A stretch of 64,000 bases of DNA from Candidatus Sysuiplasma jiujiangense (GCA_019721075.1 JAHEAD010000005.1:1-64000); one strand, 5' to 3'; numbered from the stretch's first letter, positions 1-9,122 are shown. Numbers and translations: made by a program. The notes: generated by a model from the sequence alone, not told the origin.

Positions 1-185
1 CGCTGGTCATGTGAAGAGACTCCTGCATACAAGGCAACACCACCTTCATTCTTCGGAGTGGGATAGACGGGAATGGTTCCAGTTGGCATCTGTTCAGACC
101 TTACGGGCAATTGCCCTGCACGGAACCAACGACAGGCCGTCTTGTAATCTATGCCTTGTTCCCGCGCCCAATCCGCCAACTTCAT
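1..185 (-). CDS. IS607-family serine recombinase TnpA, N-terminal part (cut by window edge)
   Basis: Reading the minus strand from an ATG at 185 gives 61 codons before the window ends. The product opens with a MerR-like helix-turn-helix (MKLADWAREQGID, then CRWFRAGQLPV). A serine recombinase N-terminus (ALYAGVSSHDQR) follows. This order of DNA-binding domain first and catalytic domain second is the hallmark of IS607 TnpA. The serine nucleophile is present in VSS. The usual YARVS motif reads YAGVS, so the arginine known to be catalytic in this family is a glycine. The rest of the gene, and any tnpB partner, lie outside the window. The element's end is probably between 186 and about 300, but I could not recognise it. 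The family call is firm; whether the copy is active is unknown. Confidence 0.85.
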   Translation of the reverse strand, partial: MKLADWAREQGIDYKTACRWFRAGQLPVRSEQMPTGTIPVYPTPKNEGGVALYAGVSSHDQ

Positions 186-310
186 TTGACCCTACATAAG
201 CACATATGGTATTGAAGTTTCCTGCTGCTAATTACCCTTTGCTGTCCACTCGATATCAAGAGTAGATTGACAGGGGCTAAATAACTGCTTTGTACTGACC
301 ACGGCAAAAG

Positions 311-320
311 TCTTTATCGG
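311..320 (+). promoter_or_regulatory. TATA-like box for purM
   Basis: TCTTTATCGG lies about 25 bases before the ATG at 341, the spacing of an archaeal TATA box to a leaderless transcript. The stretch 186-340 holds the recombinase upstream flank and this promoter; I see no other gene in it. Confidence 0.5.
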
Positions 321-340
321 AATTGACAGATGACGCAGCC

Positions 341-1366
341 ATGCAAACTGAAGGACTTACCTATGCGTCCTCAGGTGTTGACATCGATATCAAAAGCAGT
401 TTCATCCGCACGGTTGTGAAGGAACTCAGGTTCAGCAGAAGGACATTCCGTCCTGAAATTGGTGTGGGGCACTTCACCTCAGCAATACGCATTGGATCCA
501 GACTGCTCACTCTTTCAACCGACGGCGTCGGATCAAAAATGCTCATCGCAAGGAAACTAAACAAGTGGGATACCGTAGGAATAGACTGCATAGCCATGAA
601 TGTAAACGATACAATATGCATCGGTGCGGAACCGATTGCTGTTGTCGATTATATCGCAACACCAAAGATTGAAATGGAGATCGCTTCGGCGATAGGAAAA
701 GGACTGAACAGGGGAGCAGCCAGAGCCAACGTAACCGTTGTCGGGGGCGAGGTCGCAATCCTCACCGATATGCTCAATGAAGTCGATCTGTCTGGAAGTT
801 GCCTCGGTATCGTGGAGAAAAAGAAAATGATTACCGGGAATACAATCATGCCCGGAGATAAAATAATCGGACTCTCGAGTTCCGGTCTCCATTCAAACGG
901 TTTTACCCTTGTTCGCCGGCTTCTGGAGGACGGCTTACTGGACCTTGATGCAAAAATTGGAAACAAGACACTGGCGGAAATAATAATGTCTCCGACAAGG
1001 ATTTACGTCAGGGGGGTGCTCGATGCGCTCCGATCGGGAGGCATTACGGGTCTCGCCAACATAACCGGCGGGGGGATGAGAAATATTATAAGGCTCAATG
1101 ACAGTCTTCACTTTCGAATAGATTCTCTTCCACGTATTCCTGAGATTTTTAGTCTTATTGCAGAAGCTGGAAAAGTGTCTGATCGCGAGATGTTTCAAAC
1201 CTTCAATATGGGTGTGGGATTCATGGTCGTATGCAGGGAAGATTCCTGTGAAAAGGTGATTAAGAGACTGAAGAAGAACGGTGTGTCGGCATTTGAGATT
1301 GGCAGTGTAGAAAAAGGCAGTGGATTGACGCTTGTGGACCATGACATTCATTACAGCGCATATTGA
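341..1366 (+). CDS. purM: Phosphoribosylformylglycinamidine cyclo-ligase (AIR synthetase)
   Basis: PurM closes the imidazole ring of purines, converting FGAM to AIR with ATP in the cytosol. The N-terminus LTYASSGVDID matches the conserved YxxAGVDI opening of the family. The glycine-rich segments TDGVGSKMLIA, VGGEVAILTDM and LHSNGFTLVRRLL are the nucleotide and substrate loops of the PurM/PurL fold. About 341 residues is the usual length. I chose the ATG at 341 over the upstream TTG at 323 because a TATA-like box sits 25 bases before it, giving a leaderless start. The stop overlaps the region just before the amidohydrolase gene. No other pur genes are nearby. Confidence 0.92.
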   Translation: MQTEGLTYASSGVDIDIKSSFIRTVVKELRFSRRTFRPEIGVGHFTSAIRIGSRLLTLSTDGVGSKMLIARKLNKWDTVGIDCIAMNVNDTICIGAEPIAVVDYIATPKIEMEIASAIGKGLNRGAARANVTVVGGEVAILTDMLNEVDLSGSCLGIVEKKKMITGNTIMPGDKIIGLSSSGLHSNGFTLVRRLLEDGLLDLDAKIGNKTLAEIIMSPTRIYVRGVLDALRSGGITGLANITGGGMRNIIRLNDSLHFRIDSLPRIPEIFSLIAEAGKVSDREMFQTFNMGVGFMVVCREDSCEKVIKRLKKNGVSAFEIGSVEKGSGLTLVDHDIHYSAY

Positions 1367-1398
1367 GCTTTACTTGCATGTTTTGGGAGATGCGGTGT

Positions 1399-2949
1399 AT
1401 GAGCCGTGATAACGGCAGCATCCTGGTATTCAATGGAAGAATTTTTACCGGGCACAGATTCGTCGAATCAATACTGATATCAGATGGTCGGGTGGTATAC
1501 GCAGGCTCTTCGGGTGAAATAACGGAAAAGTCCGCAGGACAGGGAATTGAACGACTGGATGCACAGGGGAGGATCGTACTTCCGGGCCTTACCGACAGTC
1601 ACATGCACCTGCTTGAAACCGGGACAGAGATGATGATGGGCACACTGAAAGGATATGCAAGCATCGAATCAATGGTGTCGGATCTCAGGAACAAATGCGG
1701 AAAAATGCCGTTTCTCGTGTCAGGAGGATGGGATGAGGAAAATTTCAGTGAGCGCAGGCTTCCCGAAAGGAAGGACCTGGACAGGATATCCACCGATGCC
1801 CCGGTAATGCTTTTCAGGTTCTGCCATCATGTTGTTTCTGTTAACTCATTTGTTATAGAAAGACTCGGTCTGGAAGACGCAGAGGATGTGGACGGAGGAA
1901 TTGTCGGTCACGACTCCTCCGGAAGAATGAACGGCATACTCATTGACAGGGCAATAGATTATCTCCTCGGTTACAGAAGCAGTCTCCTTCAGTCTATTGC
2001 AGCCGACGCTATGTGTCTCGCCGCCGATTATGCCATTTCGAGGGGCATCACAACACTGATGTCTCTGGATTGTGACTCGCTTGAATTGCAGAGGTGCATT
2101 GAACTCGTTTCATCAAAAAGAATGAAATGCCGACTGAGACTTTTCCTTTCGAAGAGTACATTTTCCGATTATCTTGCTTCCGGTGCAATTCCTGAGGATG
2201 ACATGTTCAGGGTTGCGGGCGTAAAGCTGTTCGCAGACGGCAGTTTTGGCGGTAGAACAGCCCTTCTGTCCAAACCGTACGAGGACAGCAACACATCGGG
2301 ATTGTGCCTGATGGATGTCGGCGACTTGACTGAGGAATTACGGAAGGCAGCCGCTGCAGGAAAAATGGCTGCGGTTCATGCAATCGGGGACAGGGCAATA
2401 GCAAACGTTCTGAAAGCGGCGTCGAATGCGCAGATCCCCGGCAACAGGTTGAGAATAGAACATCTGGCTCTCACTCCCCCGGAAATAGTGAAAAGGTTAT
2501 CCGAGTTCAGGCCGCTGCTTGTTGTGCAGCCACATTTTCTCGTCGGCGACTGGTGGCTGCCGGCAAGACTGGGAGATCGAGCCAAACACTGCTATCTTTT
2601 CAGAACATTTGCAGAGAAGGGCCTGGAACCGGTAGGTTCCAGCGATTCTCCGGTGGAACCCCTGGATCCGTGGACAGGCATACTGTCAGCGACAGACAGG
2701 GGGAAGCACGCGGGTGTTGAGATGTCAGCCATCACTTCTTCGGAAGCTGTTGATACCATCGATGCAATCAAGATGTATACTGCATGGTCAGGCAAAGCAA
2801 GCAATGAATCGGGCATAATAGGGTCTCTTGAGCCCGGAGGTTACGGGGACTTTATTATGATGATGGAGAAAGACATAGATGCCTTGCTCCGGAACAGCAT
2901 GGTTATGAGGAGTTATGTCGGCGGGCGGCTGGTTTTTGAGGCGGAATGA
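1399..2949 (+). CDS. Metal-dependent amidohydrolase, YtcJ-like
   Basis: This is a TIM-barrel amidohydrolase of the COG1574/YtcJ group. The metal-binding HxH appears in GLTDSHMHLLE, followed by SGGWDE, the lysine-containing strand VKLFADGSFGGRTALL, HAIGDRAI, RIEHLALTPPE and a terminal SSDSPV motif. These are the ligands and signature loops of the family. Members hydrolyse amide or formyl bonds on diverse small molecules, and the substrate cannot be told from sequence. The open frame reaches back to a TTG at 1363 that overlaps the purM stop. The ATG at 1399, with GGAG nine bases upstream and the conserved NGRIFTG start following, is more likely. It is probably co-transcribed with purM. Confidence 0.85.
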   Translation: MSRDNGSILVFNGRIFTGHRFVESILISDGRVVYAGSSGEITEKSAGQGIERLDAQGRIVLPGLTDSHMHLLETGTEMMMGTLKGYASIESMVSDLRNKCGKMPFLVSGGWDEENFSERRLPERKDLDRISTDAPVMLFRFCHHVVSVNSFVIERLGLEDAEDVDGGIVGHDSSGRMNGILIDRAIDYLLGYRSSLLQSIAADAMCLAADYAISRGITTLMSLDCDSLELQRCIELVSSKRMKCRLRLFLSKSTFSDYLASGAIPEDDMFRVAGVKLFADGSFGGRTALLSKPYEDSNTSGLCLMDVGDLTEELRKAAAAGKMAAVHAIGDRAIANVLKAASNAQIPGNRLRIEHLALTPPEIVKRLSEFRPLLVVQPHFLVGDWWLPARLGDRAKHCYLFRTFAEKGLEPVGSSDSPVEPLDPWTGILSATDRGKHAGVEMSAITSSEAVDTIDAIKMYTAWSGKASNESGIIGSLEPGGYGDFIMMMEKDIDALLRNSMVMRSYVGGRLVFEAE

Positions 2950-2961
2950 GACGATTTGTCG

Positions 2962-3792
2962 TCATCTTGCTCCCCTGTATATTACCACAGGACACGGAGA
3001 TTCCCTGATAATGTGTTCAAAGAGGCTTCCATGATAGAATGGCAGAGCTGATGTCGAGAGTCTTGAGGAAAGGACAAGTACGGAAAATTTCCCCTTCGAG
3101 ACTTCATTGATTATGAGCTCCGCAGGGCTACCTCTGCGTGTCACGTTCATTACGCCGGCGGAAAAGTCTGCCGGTGCCGCCGCACTATCATTCCGCGATG
3201 ACGAAATGTGGAGCTCCGAAATTGAACCGTTTCCAATTCCCCGGGAGAGCGCTTTTGCAATCGCGATTACCGTCCTCCTGTTGCTCCATTCGCTGGTTAC
3301 TGCAAGTATTTTTCTTGCCTGCCTGCTGTCCATAAGAAGCGTCAGCTGGGTGACCATCATAATGTCCACTACCGAATTCTTCGCGATGCTTCTTGTTTTG
3401 CTCCCTAATCTGAAATTCCTCTTTCCAGGATGAGGCTTTATGACAAAAAGCAGCAGGTCATAGTTCTCTTTCCTGATCTCCTCCAGTATCCCTCCGGCAA
3501 TCGATCTGTGGTTGACAACTTTAGGAATCACTTTCACTTGATTTCTGTAACCTGTTTCCACTGCGGCAAGCGAAATTCTGGTTCCTCTTTTCCATTGCCC
3601 AATGATCTCCAGCGGGTGCGACGAATCAATGACATGTATTGTAACAATTTCCCCCCCTCTCCTCAGAAATCTCATTGCAAACGGTATGATCAGCTCGACT
3701 ATCTCTTTCGAATCTGCAGGAATGAGAATGCGTCCGTACTGGGGGGTTGCATCCTTCCGCTCTTCTTCCGTATCTTCGCTCTGTGCATCCAT
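2962..3792 (-). CDS. Tandem universal stress protein (two UspA domains)
   Basis: The 276 residues hold two UspA-type Rossmann domains. The first starts at about residue 20 with YGRILIPADSKEIVELIIPFA, and the second at about residue 160 with KILAVTSEWSNRR. The second ends with HIIRESPCPVVIYRG, the classic last strand of the fold. The ATP-binding GxxGxnG(S/T) loop is poorly conserved; only HGS remains near the C-terminus, so nucleotide binding is doubtful. The gene follows kdpC on the same strand after 69 bases, with AT-rich promoter-like sequence at about 3804-3835. UspA domains are part of the KdpD potassium sensor in bacteria, and no kdpD or kdpE occurs here, so a role in Kdp control is possible but inferred. 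Confidence 0.8.
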   Translation of the reverse strand: MDAQSEDTEEERKDATPQYGRILIPADSKEIVELIIPFAMRFLRRGGEIVTIHVIDSSHPLEIIGQWKRGTRISLAAVETGYRNQVKVIPKVVNHRSIAGGILEEIRKENYDLLLFVIKPHPGKRNFRLGSKTRSIAKNSVVDIMMVTQLTLLMDSRQARKILAVTSEWSNRRTVIAIAKALSRGIGNGSISELHISSSRNDSAAAPADFSAGVMNVTRRGSPAELIINEVSKGKFSVLVLSSRLSTSALPFYHGSLFEHIIRESPCPVVIYRGAR

Positions 3793-3861
3793 GTGTATGC
3801 TACCTTATATTATTTGTTTAATTTAATTTTTACCCATGATAGAATTAAGCAATGCAGAATT

Positions 3862-4467
3862 TTATCGAATCAATCCGTCCTTCAGCAGTATGGAATGAAG
3901 TGCAAGATCTAAAAGGACGACGTTCACATAGGTGCTTCCTATGAATCCGAGGAACGGATGAACTGTGTATCTGGTCACAAGCGAATCAAGTAGAGAAACG
4001 CTCAGATTTGTGTTGAAATGTACCCTCGGAATCTGGAACAGTGCAAAGCTGACAGTTATGTCCGGATCGAAACCAGAAGCGCTTGGCTCAACACCGTTTG
4101 CCGGGACCTTCTGTCCTGGTTTGAGATGGCCTGTCTGGATAAGATATGTGGTATAATTGAGCGTCTGATTGTAAAATTCCAGTGTCGCGATCCCAATTGC
4201 CTGTCCGCCTGAACCGTTAAGCGAATTGTAATTTACCGAAGATACTCTGGGCCAGAAGTACATCGGCGAGCTGAAATTTTGGCCTATCAGTTCCGAACCC
4301 ACCACTGTCCCGTTAACACTGATGAGGCTTCCATTCTCCTGCCAGCCCAGGCCGAGAGCTTCTCCCGCACCTGCAACAAAAGCCGGATATGCGAAACCGC
4401 ACAGGATGAAGGAAAGCAGCGTCAGCACTAGAACCGGCCTCAGATGCCTGAAATGAGCATCAGACAT
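3862..4467 (-). CDS. kdpC: Potassium-transporting ATPase subunit KdpC
   Basis: KdpC is the single-span accessory subunit of the KdpFABC high-affinity potassium pump. The protein begins with a membrane segment (PVLVLTLLSFILCGFAYPAF). It continues with the family motifs GSELIGQNFSSPMYFWPRVS, the N/S-rich stretch around NSLNGSGGQ, DPDITVSFA and QIPRV. At 201 residues it is normal length. Its start overlaps the end of kdpB by eight bases, which implies translational coupling within the operon. Confidence 0.95.
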   Translation of the reverse strand: MSDAHFRHLRPVLVLTLLSFILCGFAYPAFVAGAGEALGLGWQENGSLISVNGTVVGSELIGQNFSSPMYFWPRVSSVNYNSLNGSGGQAIGIATLEFYNQTLNYTTYLIQTGHLKPGQKVPANGVEPSASGFDPDITVSFALFQIPRVHFNTNLSVSLLDSLVTRYTVHPFLGFIGSTYVNVVLLDLALHSILLKDGLIR

Positions 4468-6481
4468 GAATTATCAACCCCATCAGTATGGATATGAGTT
4501 TAATTCCTATAAATGCGGAGATCAGGCCACCGCCGCCATAAAGTACTATGTTTCTCCTTAACAGCGCGACTGGCCCTGTCGCCTCGAATCGTACCCCTCT
4601 CATTGCTATCGGTATCAACAGCGGGATCACAATAGCGTTGAACAACAGTGTGGAAAGTATTGCTATCTGAGGGGATTGTATTCCAAGTATATTCACTGCA
4701 GCAAGCGATGGAAGGAAGGCAACAAACATTGCTGGTATTATGGCAAAGTATTTCGCTACATCGTTGGTAACGCTGAATGTGGTCAGCGCCCCCCGTGTAA
4801 TCAGAAGCTGCTTGCCAAGCGCAACGATCTCGATGAGTTTGGTCGGATCGGAGTCAAGGTCGACCATGTTTGCGGCATCCTTTGCTACAGCGGTTCCTGA
4901 GTTCATTGCCAGGCCAACGTCGGCCTGTGCCAGCGCTGGCGCATCGTTTGAGCCATCGCCTGTCATGGCTATCAGGTGACCCCTGGACTGCTCCCTGACA
5001 ATGATCTCCATTTTGTCCTGCGGTTTTGCTTCCGCTCTGAATTCGTCTACACCCGCCTTCTTCGCGATTGTCTGTGCGGTGAGGAAATTATCTCCCGTGA
5101 CCATGATTGTCCTTATCCCCATGTTCTTCAGCTCCTGAATTCTGGAATCGATACCGGGCTTAATCAAATCCTGAAGGACAATCAGCCCCTGAACCTCGTT
5201 ATTAAGCGCGAGAACAAGCGGAGTCGAACCTTCAAGAGCAGCGGCATGGATTTCTTTCCTGATCGTCTCAGGAATTATCACGCCGCTCTTTTCCATTGCG
5301 TCGGCAGAGCCTTTTCTTATTCTGTCCTGATCGATATCGGCTCCACTCATTCTTGTTTCTGCAGTGAATCTCACCGGTCTTATCCTCGATATTATATCCT
5401 TGTCGACTCTCGCTCCCCGGGCATAAGCCAGTTTCATTGTCGAAACGCCTTCGGGCGTATTGTCAATTGCAGATGACAGATATGCAAGATTCAGTATGCT
5501 GGCCTCGTCCTTGCCTGGAGCGGGCACTATTCTGGTCGCGACCCTGTTTCCTATAGTTATTGTTCCGGTCTTGTCAAGCAGCAGAACGTCAACATCGCCG
5601 GATGTTTCAACAGCCTTTCCCGACTTCGCAATGACATTGTATCGAATAACCCTGTTGACTCCGGCAATTCTTATTGCAGGCAGCAGCGCACCTATCGTTG
5701 TCGGAAGGAGACATACAAGTAGTGCGACGAGCGCACCCATGTCGACTGTGAATTTGAAGAACTGCGCCACCGGTATTATCGTTGCTATTACAATTACAAG
5801 AACAAGACTCAGGGCCACAAGCAGCTGCGACAGTGCAATCTCATTCTGTGTCTTCTGTCTGTTTGCACCTTCCACAAGAGCAATCATCTGATCCAGGAAT
5901 GTATGGCCGGGATCGTTGCTCACCTTGACCTTTGCCTGGCCGGATATAACTGTTGTGCCGCCAAGAACAGAATCTTTGTCGCCTCCGGTTTCCTTCACCT
6001 GAGCTTCGGATTCACCCGTCATCATTGACTCGTTGACAACGAGTGCCCCCTCAATGATCTGGCCGTCTATTGGAACCGTGTCCCCCTCGTTCAGCAGAAC
6101 AATATCTCCTTTCCTGAGTTCATTGTTGTTCACGAGTTCCGGCTTTCCTGCACTGTCTATCCTTCTTGTCTTGATTTCGGTTCTTAGGCTCTTGAGTGAC
6201 TCTGCATTTGCCTTTCCCTGTGCATCAGCAAAAGACTCCGAAAAATTCGCAAACCACAGGGTCGCGATCAAAATAAGCAGGATAGCAAGGTAGTATGAAA
6301 ATCCATACCCTTTCCCAATCATACCGCTGAACAGGCCGGGAAGGAAAGTTATCATCGCCACAAATATCGTGCTGATGTAGACAACAAACATTACCGGATT
6401 TTTGAAAGCAATTCTCGGATCAAAACCTCTCAGTGATCCAGTCAGAGCATTGGACAGGAAGCTCCTCCGTAGCTTTCTCAT
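4460..6481 (-). CDS. kdpB: Potassium-transporting ATPase ATP-binding subunit KdpB
   Basis: KdpB is the P-type ATPase subunit that powers K+ import through KdpA. The phosphorylation motif DKTGT lies near residue 300 in LLLDKTGTITIGNR. The actuator motif TGES is in MMTGESEAQ near residue 155. The hinge motif MTGDGSNDAPALAQADVG lies near residue 505. Membrane segments occur at the N-terminus (PVMFVVYISTIFVAMITFLP), in the middle and at the C-terminus. The length of 673 residues fits the family. It lies between kdpA and kdpC with a 20-base gap upstream and an overlap downstream. Confidence 0.97.
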   Translation of the reverse strand: MRKLRRSFLSNALTGSLRGFDPRIAFKNPVMFVVYISTIFVAMITFLPGLFSGMIGKGYGFSYYLAILLILIATLWFANFSESFADAQGKANAESLKSLRTEIKTRRIDSAGKPELVNNNELRKGDIVLLNEGDTVPIDGQIIEGALVVNESMMTGESEAQVKETGGDKDSVLGGTTVISGQAKVKVSNDPGHTFLDQMIALVEGANRQKTQNEIALSQLLVALSLVLVIVIATIIPVAQFFKFTVDMGALVALLVCLLPTTIGALLPAIRIAGVNRVIRYNVIAKSGKAVETSGDVDVLLLDKTGTITIGNRVATRIVPAPGKDEASILNLAYLSSAIDNTPEGVSTMKLAYARGARVDKDIISRIRPVRFTAETRMSGADIDQDRIRKGSADAMEKSGVIIPETIRKEIHAAALEGSTPLVLALNNEVQGLIVLQDLIKPGIDSRIQELKNMGIRTIMVTGDNFLTAQTIAKKAGVDEFRAEAKPQDKMEIIVREQSRGHLIAMTGDGSNDAPALAQADVGLAMNSGTAVAKDAANMVDLDSDPTKLIEIVALGKQLLITRGALTTFSVTNDVAKYFAIIPAMFVAFLPSLAAVNILGIQSPQIAILSTLLFNAIVIPLLIPIAMRGVRFEATGPVALLRRNIVLYGGGGLISAFIGIKLISILMGLIIHV

Positions 6482-6501
6482 TTCGCTGTTTTCTTCCGCA
6501 G

Positions 6502-8193
6502 TTATCCCCCCAGGAATCCTGCTAGCGGACCGAGAACCAGCACAGGCAGGAAGAGTAGGGCGCTAAGCACTATTATGAAGCCGAACAGAAAAATCCCGAA
6601 AACAGGATCATCGGTCATCATGATCGTTTTCGTCTGGGACGCTGTCTTGGTCGATGAGAGAACCCCGCCTATTGAAAGCGCTATTGCGATAGGCACATAT
6701 CTGCCTATTATCATCACAACCGCTTCCGCAATATAGAAAAAGGCCGAATTCTGGGCAACAACAACTCCTCCCATGGCCGATCCGTTGTTTGCAGCGGCTG
6801 AGGTGAATTCATAGAGGAGGGCGGTGAACGCTTCATTTGGCGGCAAAAAAATGAATCTGGAAAAACCGGAAAGTATCGCTATTGCTGTTGGAATGAGAAT
6901 AAGTACCGGATGCAACAACACAAAAATGACAGCATACCTCATTACGCCTGTTGAAATTTTTTTGCCTATGAACTCAGGCGTTCTTCCCACCATGAGGCCG
7001 GAGATAAACACGGCAAGCATCATGTAAATCAGCAGCGTGATGAGTCCGGTGCCTACTCCGCCAGGAGTTCCCTGAAGATCCATGCCGAAAAGTGCTACGC
7101 CGATGGAAAGCGGATTCATCTGGTTTATATTGACATTGGGGCCACCTGTCATAGTGTATGTGTTGAGAATCAGGCTGAAGGTCGATTCTGTAATTGAAAA
7201 GCGCGTGTCCTTGCCTGCCCAGTTGCCTGAAGTCTGGCTTATCGGAAGTGTGCTGAGAAGGTGATTCGGAAGGTATTCCGCATAGAGCGAAAGGCCGATT
7301 GCAATAATGAGGATTGACATCGTTACGGCAACCAGCACTCTTGCCTGTTTCGGATTCCGTATCATGTGGCCGAATGAGAATATCAGGCCGAACGGTATGA
7401 TTGCTTCAGTTATGAGTTCAAGATAATTAGACACGGGTCCTGGATTTTCGAAAGGATATGACGAATCTGCACCGTAGAAGCCACCGCCGTTTGTTCCCAG
7501 GAATTTAATAGATTCCAGGCTTGCAACAGGTCCCCTGAAAATGTACTGGTTTCCCATATCTACAGTATGCGCTATTATGGCGGCCTGGAATGTCTGGGGC
7601 ATTCCGAGGTATATGAAAACTATTGCCTCCACAGCACTTATGGGTATCAGGATGCGTGTTATGGTTGTGACAAAGTCCTTATAAAAGTTTCCGACCTTTG
7701 AGTTCTGATTTATAATGCTCCTGATGAAGGCAACTGCAGAAACAATGCCTGTTGCTGCGGAAGTGAACATCAGGAAGGTGATAACGCCCATCTGGGAAAA
7801 GTAACTCAGCTGCAGCTCCCCCGTGTAGTGCTGCAGGTTGGTGTTCGTCAGGAAGGATGAGACAGTCGTGAAGTTGAGGAGTACCGGCAGGCCACCTGCA
7901 TGATTCGGATTCAGGGGCAGCAGCGGCTGAAAATAAAGAATGATGAATGATAGAATTCCAAAGGAAATATTTGTAAATAATATGGCCTTAAGATATTCCT
8001 TCCAGTCCATTTCAGACTTCGGATTCACTCCAAGGAGCCTGTAAATGAAATTTTCAATCGGCAGCATCAGGCGATCCGCTGCCATGCGCTTGCCGAGGAA
8101 GAGTCTTCCCATGTAGTTTCCAAGAATCGCCGAAAGAAACACAATGACAAAAAGGAGAAAACCGATCTGAACGAAGGAGATTAATGGTATCAA
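6502..8193 (-). CDS. kdpA: Potassium-transporting ATPase subunit KdpA
   Basis: KdpA is the K+-selective channel-like subunit, related to the SKT superfamily. The sequence is almost entirely membrane spans. It has the four selectivity-filter loops typical of KdpA, visible around FTNTNLQHYTGE, LGTNGGGFYGADSSYPFENP and SAAANNGSAMGG. The 563-residue length is normal. The start is a TTG at 8193, thirteen bases after the kdpF stop, so translation is probably coupled to kdpF. Confidence 0.97.
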   Translation of the reverse strand: MIPLISFVQIGFLLFVIVFLSAILGNYMGRLFLGKRMAADRLMLPIENFIYRLLGVNPKSEMDWKEYLKAILFTNISFGILSFIILYFQPLLPLNPNHAGGLPVLLNFTTVSSFLTNTNLQHYTGELQLSYFSQMGVITFLMFTSAATGIVSAVAFIRSIINQNSKVGNFYKDFVTTITRILIPISAVEAIVFIYLGMPQTFQAAIIAHTVDMGNQYIFRGPVASLESIKFLGTNGGGFYGADSSYPFENPGPVSNYLELITEAIIPFGLIFSFGHMIRNPKQARVLVAVTMSILIIAIGLSLYAEYLPNHLLSTLPISQTSGNWAGKDTRFSITESTFSLILNTYTMTGGPNVNINQMNPLSIGVALFGMDLQGTPGGVGTGLITLLIYMMLAVFISGLMVGRTPEFIGKKISTGVMRYAVIFVLLHPVLILIPTAIAILSGFSRFIFLPPNEAFTALLYEFTSAAANNGSAMGGVVVAQNSAFFYIAEAVVMIIGRYVPIAIALSIGGVLSSTKTASQTKTIMMTDDPVFGIFLFGFIIVLSALLFLPVLVLGPLAGFLGG

Positions 8194-8205
8194 TTGCTTA
8201 TCCCT

Positions 8206-8295
8206 TCAGAATCTCTCTGGATAGAGAAGTGCATAGGTAAGGTATGTGACAGTGAGCACAATGAATGCAATAAGGACGACATAACCTGCTGTCAA
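8206..8295 (-). CDS. kdpF: KdpF small membrane subunit (29 residues)
   Basis: A TTG at 8295 opens a 29-codon frame whose product is one hydrophobic helix (GYVVLIAFIVLTVTYLTYAL) ending in LLYPERF. The YLxYALxxPExF ending is the KdpF signature and matches the E. coli peptide in length and pattern. KdpF stabilises the KdpFABC complex in the membrane. A strong SD site, GGAGGTG (8303-8309), lies seven bases upstream. The gene is the first of the kdpFABC operon. It is easily missed because of its size and its TTG start. Confidence 0.93.
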   Translation of the reverse strand: MTAGYVVLIAFIVLTVTYLTYALLYPERF

Positions 8296-8302
8296 ATTAT
8301 GG

Positions 8303-8350
8303 CACCTCCCGGTGATTTTCCGTTAGAGTAAGACCAACTTAATTAAATTT
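8303..8350 (-). promoter_or_regulatory. kdpFABC promoter and ribosome binding site
   Basis: On the minus strand an AT-rich TATA-like element (AAATTTAATTAA, 8339-8350) precedes a short leader of about 20-25 bases. The leader ends in the SD site GGAGGTG at 8303-8309. The divergent thioesterase gene begins at 8566. Confidence 0.5.
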
Positions 8351-8565
8351 TGCTCTCGCGAAAGCCGGAATTACAGAATCGACTGCGCTTGTCGGTCCAC
8401 ATTCACATATCACGAAATCCCACAGGTTTGTAAATCTGCTGACTGTTTTAAAGCATTGGCGCAGTACACTGCCAATCCCGGTTTCCATTGGTATGGTTTA
8501 GTTTTTCCTGCAAAAATACTAAATGAAATTATACCCTATGACAGATAATGAAGCGAGGTAATAAC

Positions 8566-9060
8566 GTGATATCTGAAAAGAGAGTGGCAGACAGCGTGTC
8601 CCACATATCGAGGGTCATGATGCCGACCGATGCTAATATAGCAGGAAATGTCTTTGGAGGAACGATACTAAAGCTCGTGGATGAAGTTTCGGGTCTTGTT
8701 GCCCTGAGGCATTGCAATTCAAATGTCGTCACGGCCTCTATCGAACACATGGATTTTCTTTATCCAGTCCATATCGGAGACCTGCTGTCACTGGACGCGA
8801 AAATGACTTATGTCGGTAACAGCTCTATGGAAGTACTGGTAAACGTGACCGCAGAAAATCTGATGACCGGCGAGAAGCAGCATGCGGGCGATTCAATAGT
8901 CACACTTGTAGCCCTTGACAGGGACGGTCATACCAAGTCTGCTCCGAAACTGATACTTACCACTGATGAGGAAAGAAGGTTGTTTTCAGAAGGTGAAAAG
9001 AGAAGGGCCCTCAGACTGGTAAGGGCGAACGAAAGGAAAAAACAGTCCCAGTCATCATGA
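8566..9060 (+). CDS. Acyl-CoA thioesterase, hotdog fold (YciA/BACH-like)
   Basis: The protein is a single hotdog domain. It carries the acyl-CoA hydrolase signature MMPTDANIAGNVFGGTILKLVDEVSG near the N-terminus, followed by ASIEHMDFLYPVHIGDLLSL. In YciA/BACH enzymes the asparagine and aspartate of these stretches form the active site that hydrolyses acyl-CoA to free acid and CoA. The frame can be opened at ATG 8548. I prefer the GTG at 8566 because GAGGT lies six bases before it, and the extra six residues are not part of the family. It may regulate CoA and acyl-CoA pools, but the physiological substrate is unknown. Confidence 0.88.
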   Translation: MISEKRVADSVSHISRVMMPTDANIAGNVFGGTILKLVDEVSGLVALRHCNSNVVTASIEHMDFLYPVHIGDLLSLDAKMTYVGNSSMEVLVNVTAENLMTGEKQHAGDSIVTLVALDRDGHTKSAPKLILTTDEERRLFSEGEKRRALRLVRANERKKQSQSS

Positions 9061-9122
9061 GCATCGTATCCGGGAAAGGTAACAGATGCCAATAAACTCA
9101 GCAGAATGAACCCTGTGCAGTT

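Noticed and set aside
3430-3912. 160-codon plus-strand frame opposite the USP gene
   Set aside because: It is antisense to a supported gene and carries no domain signals.
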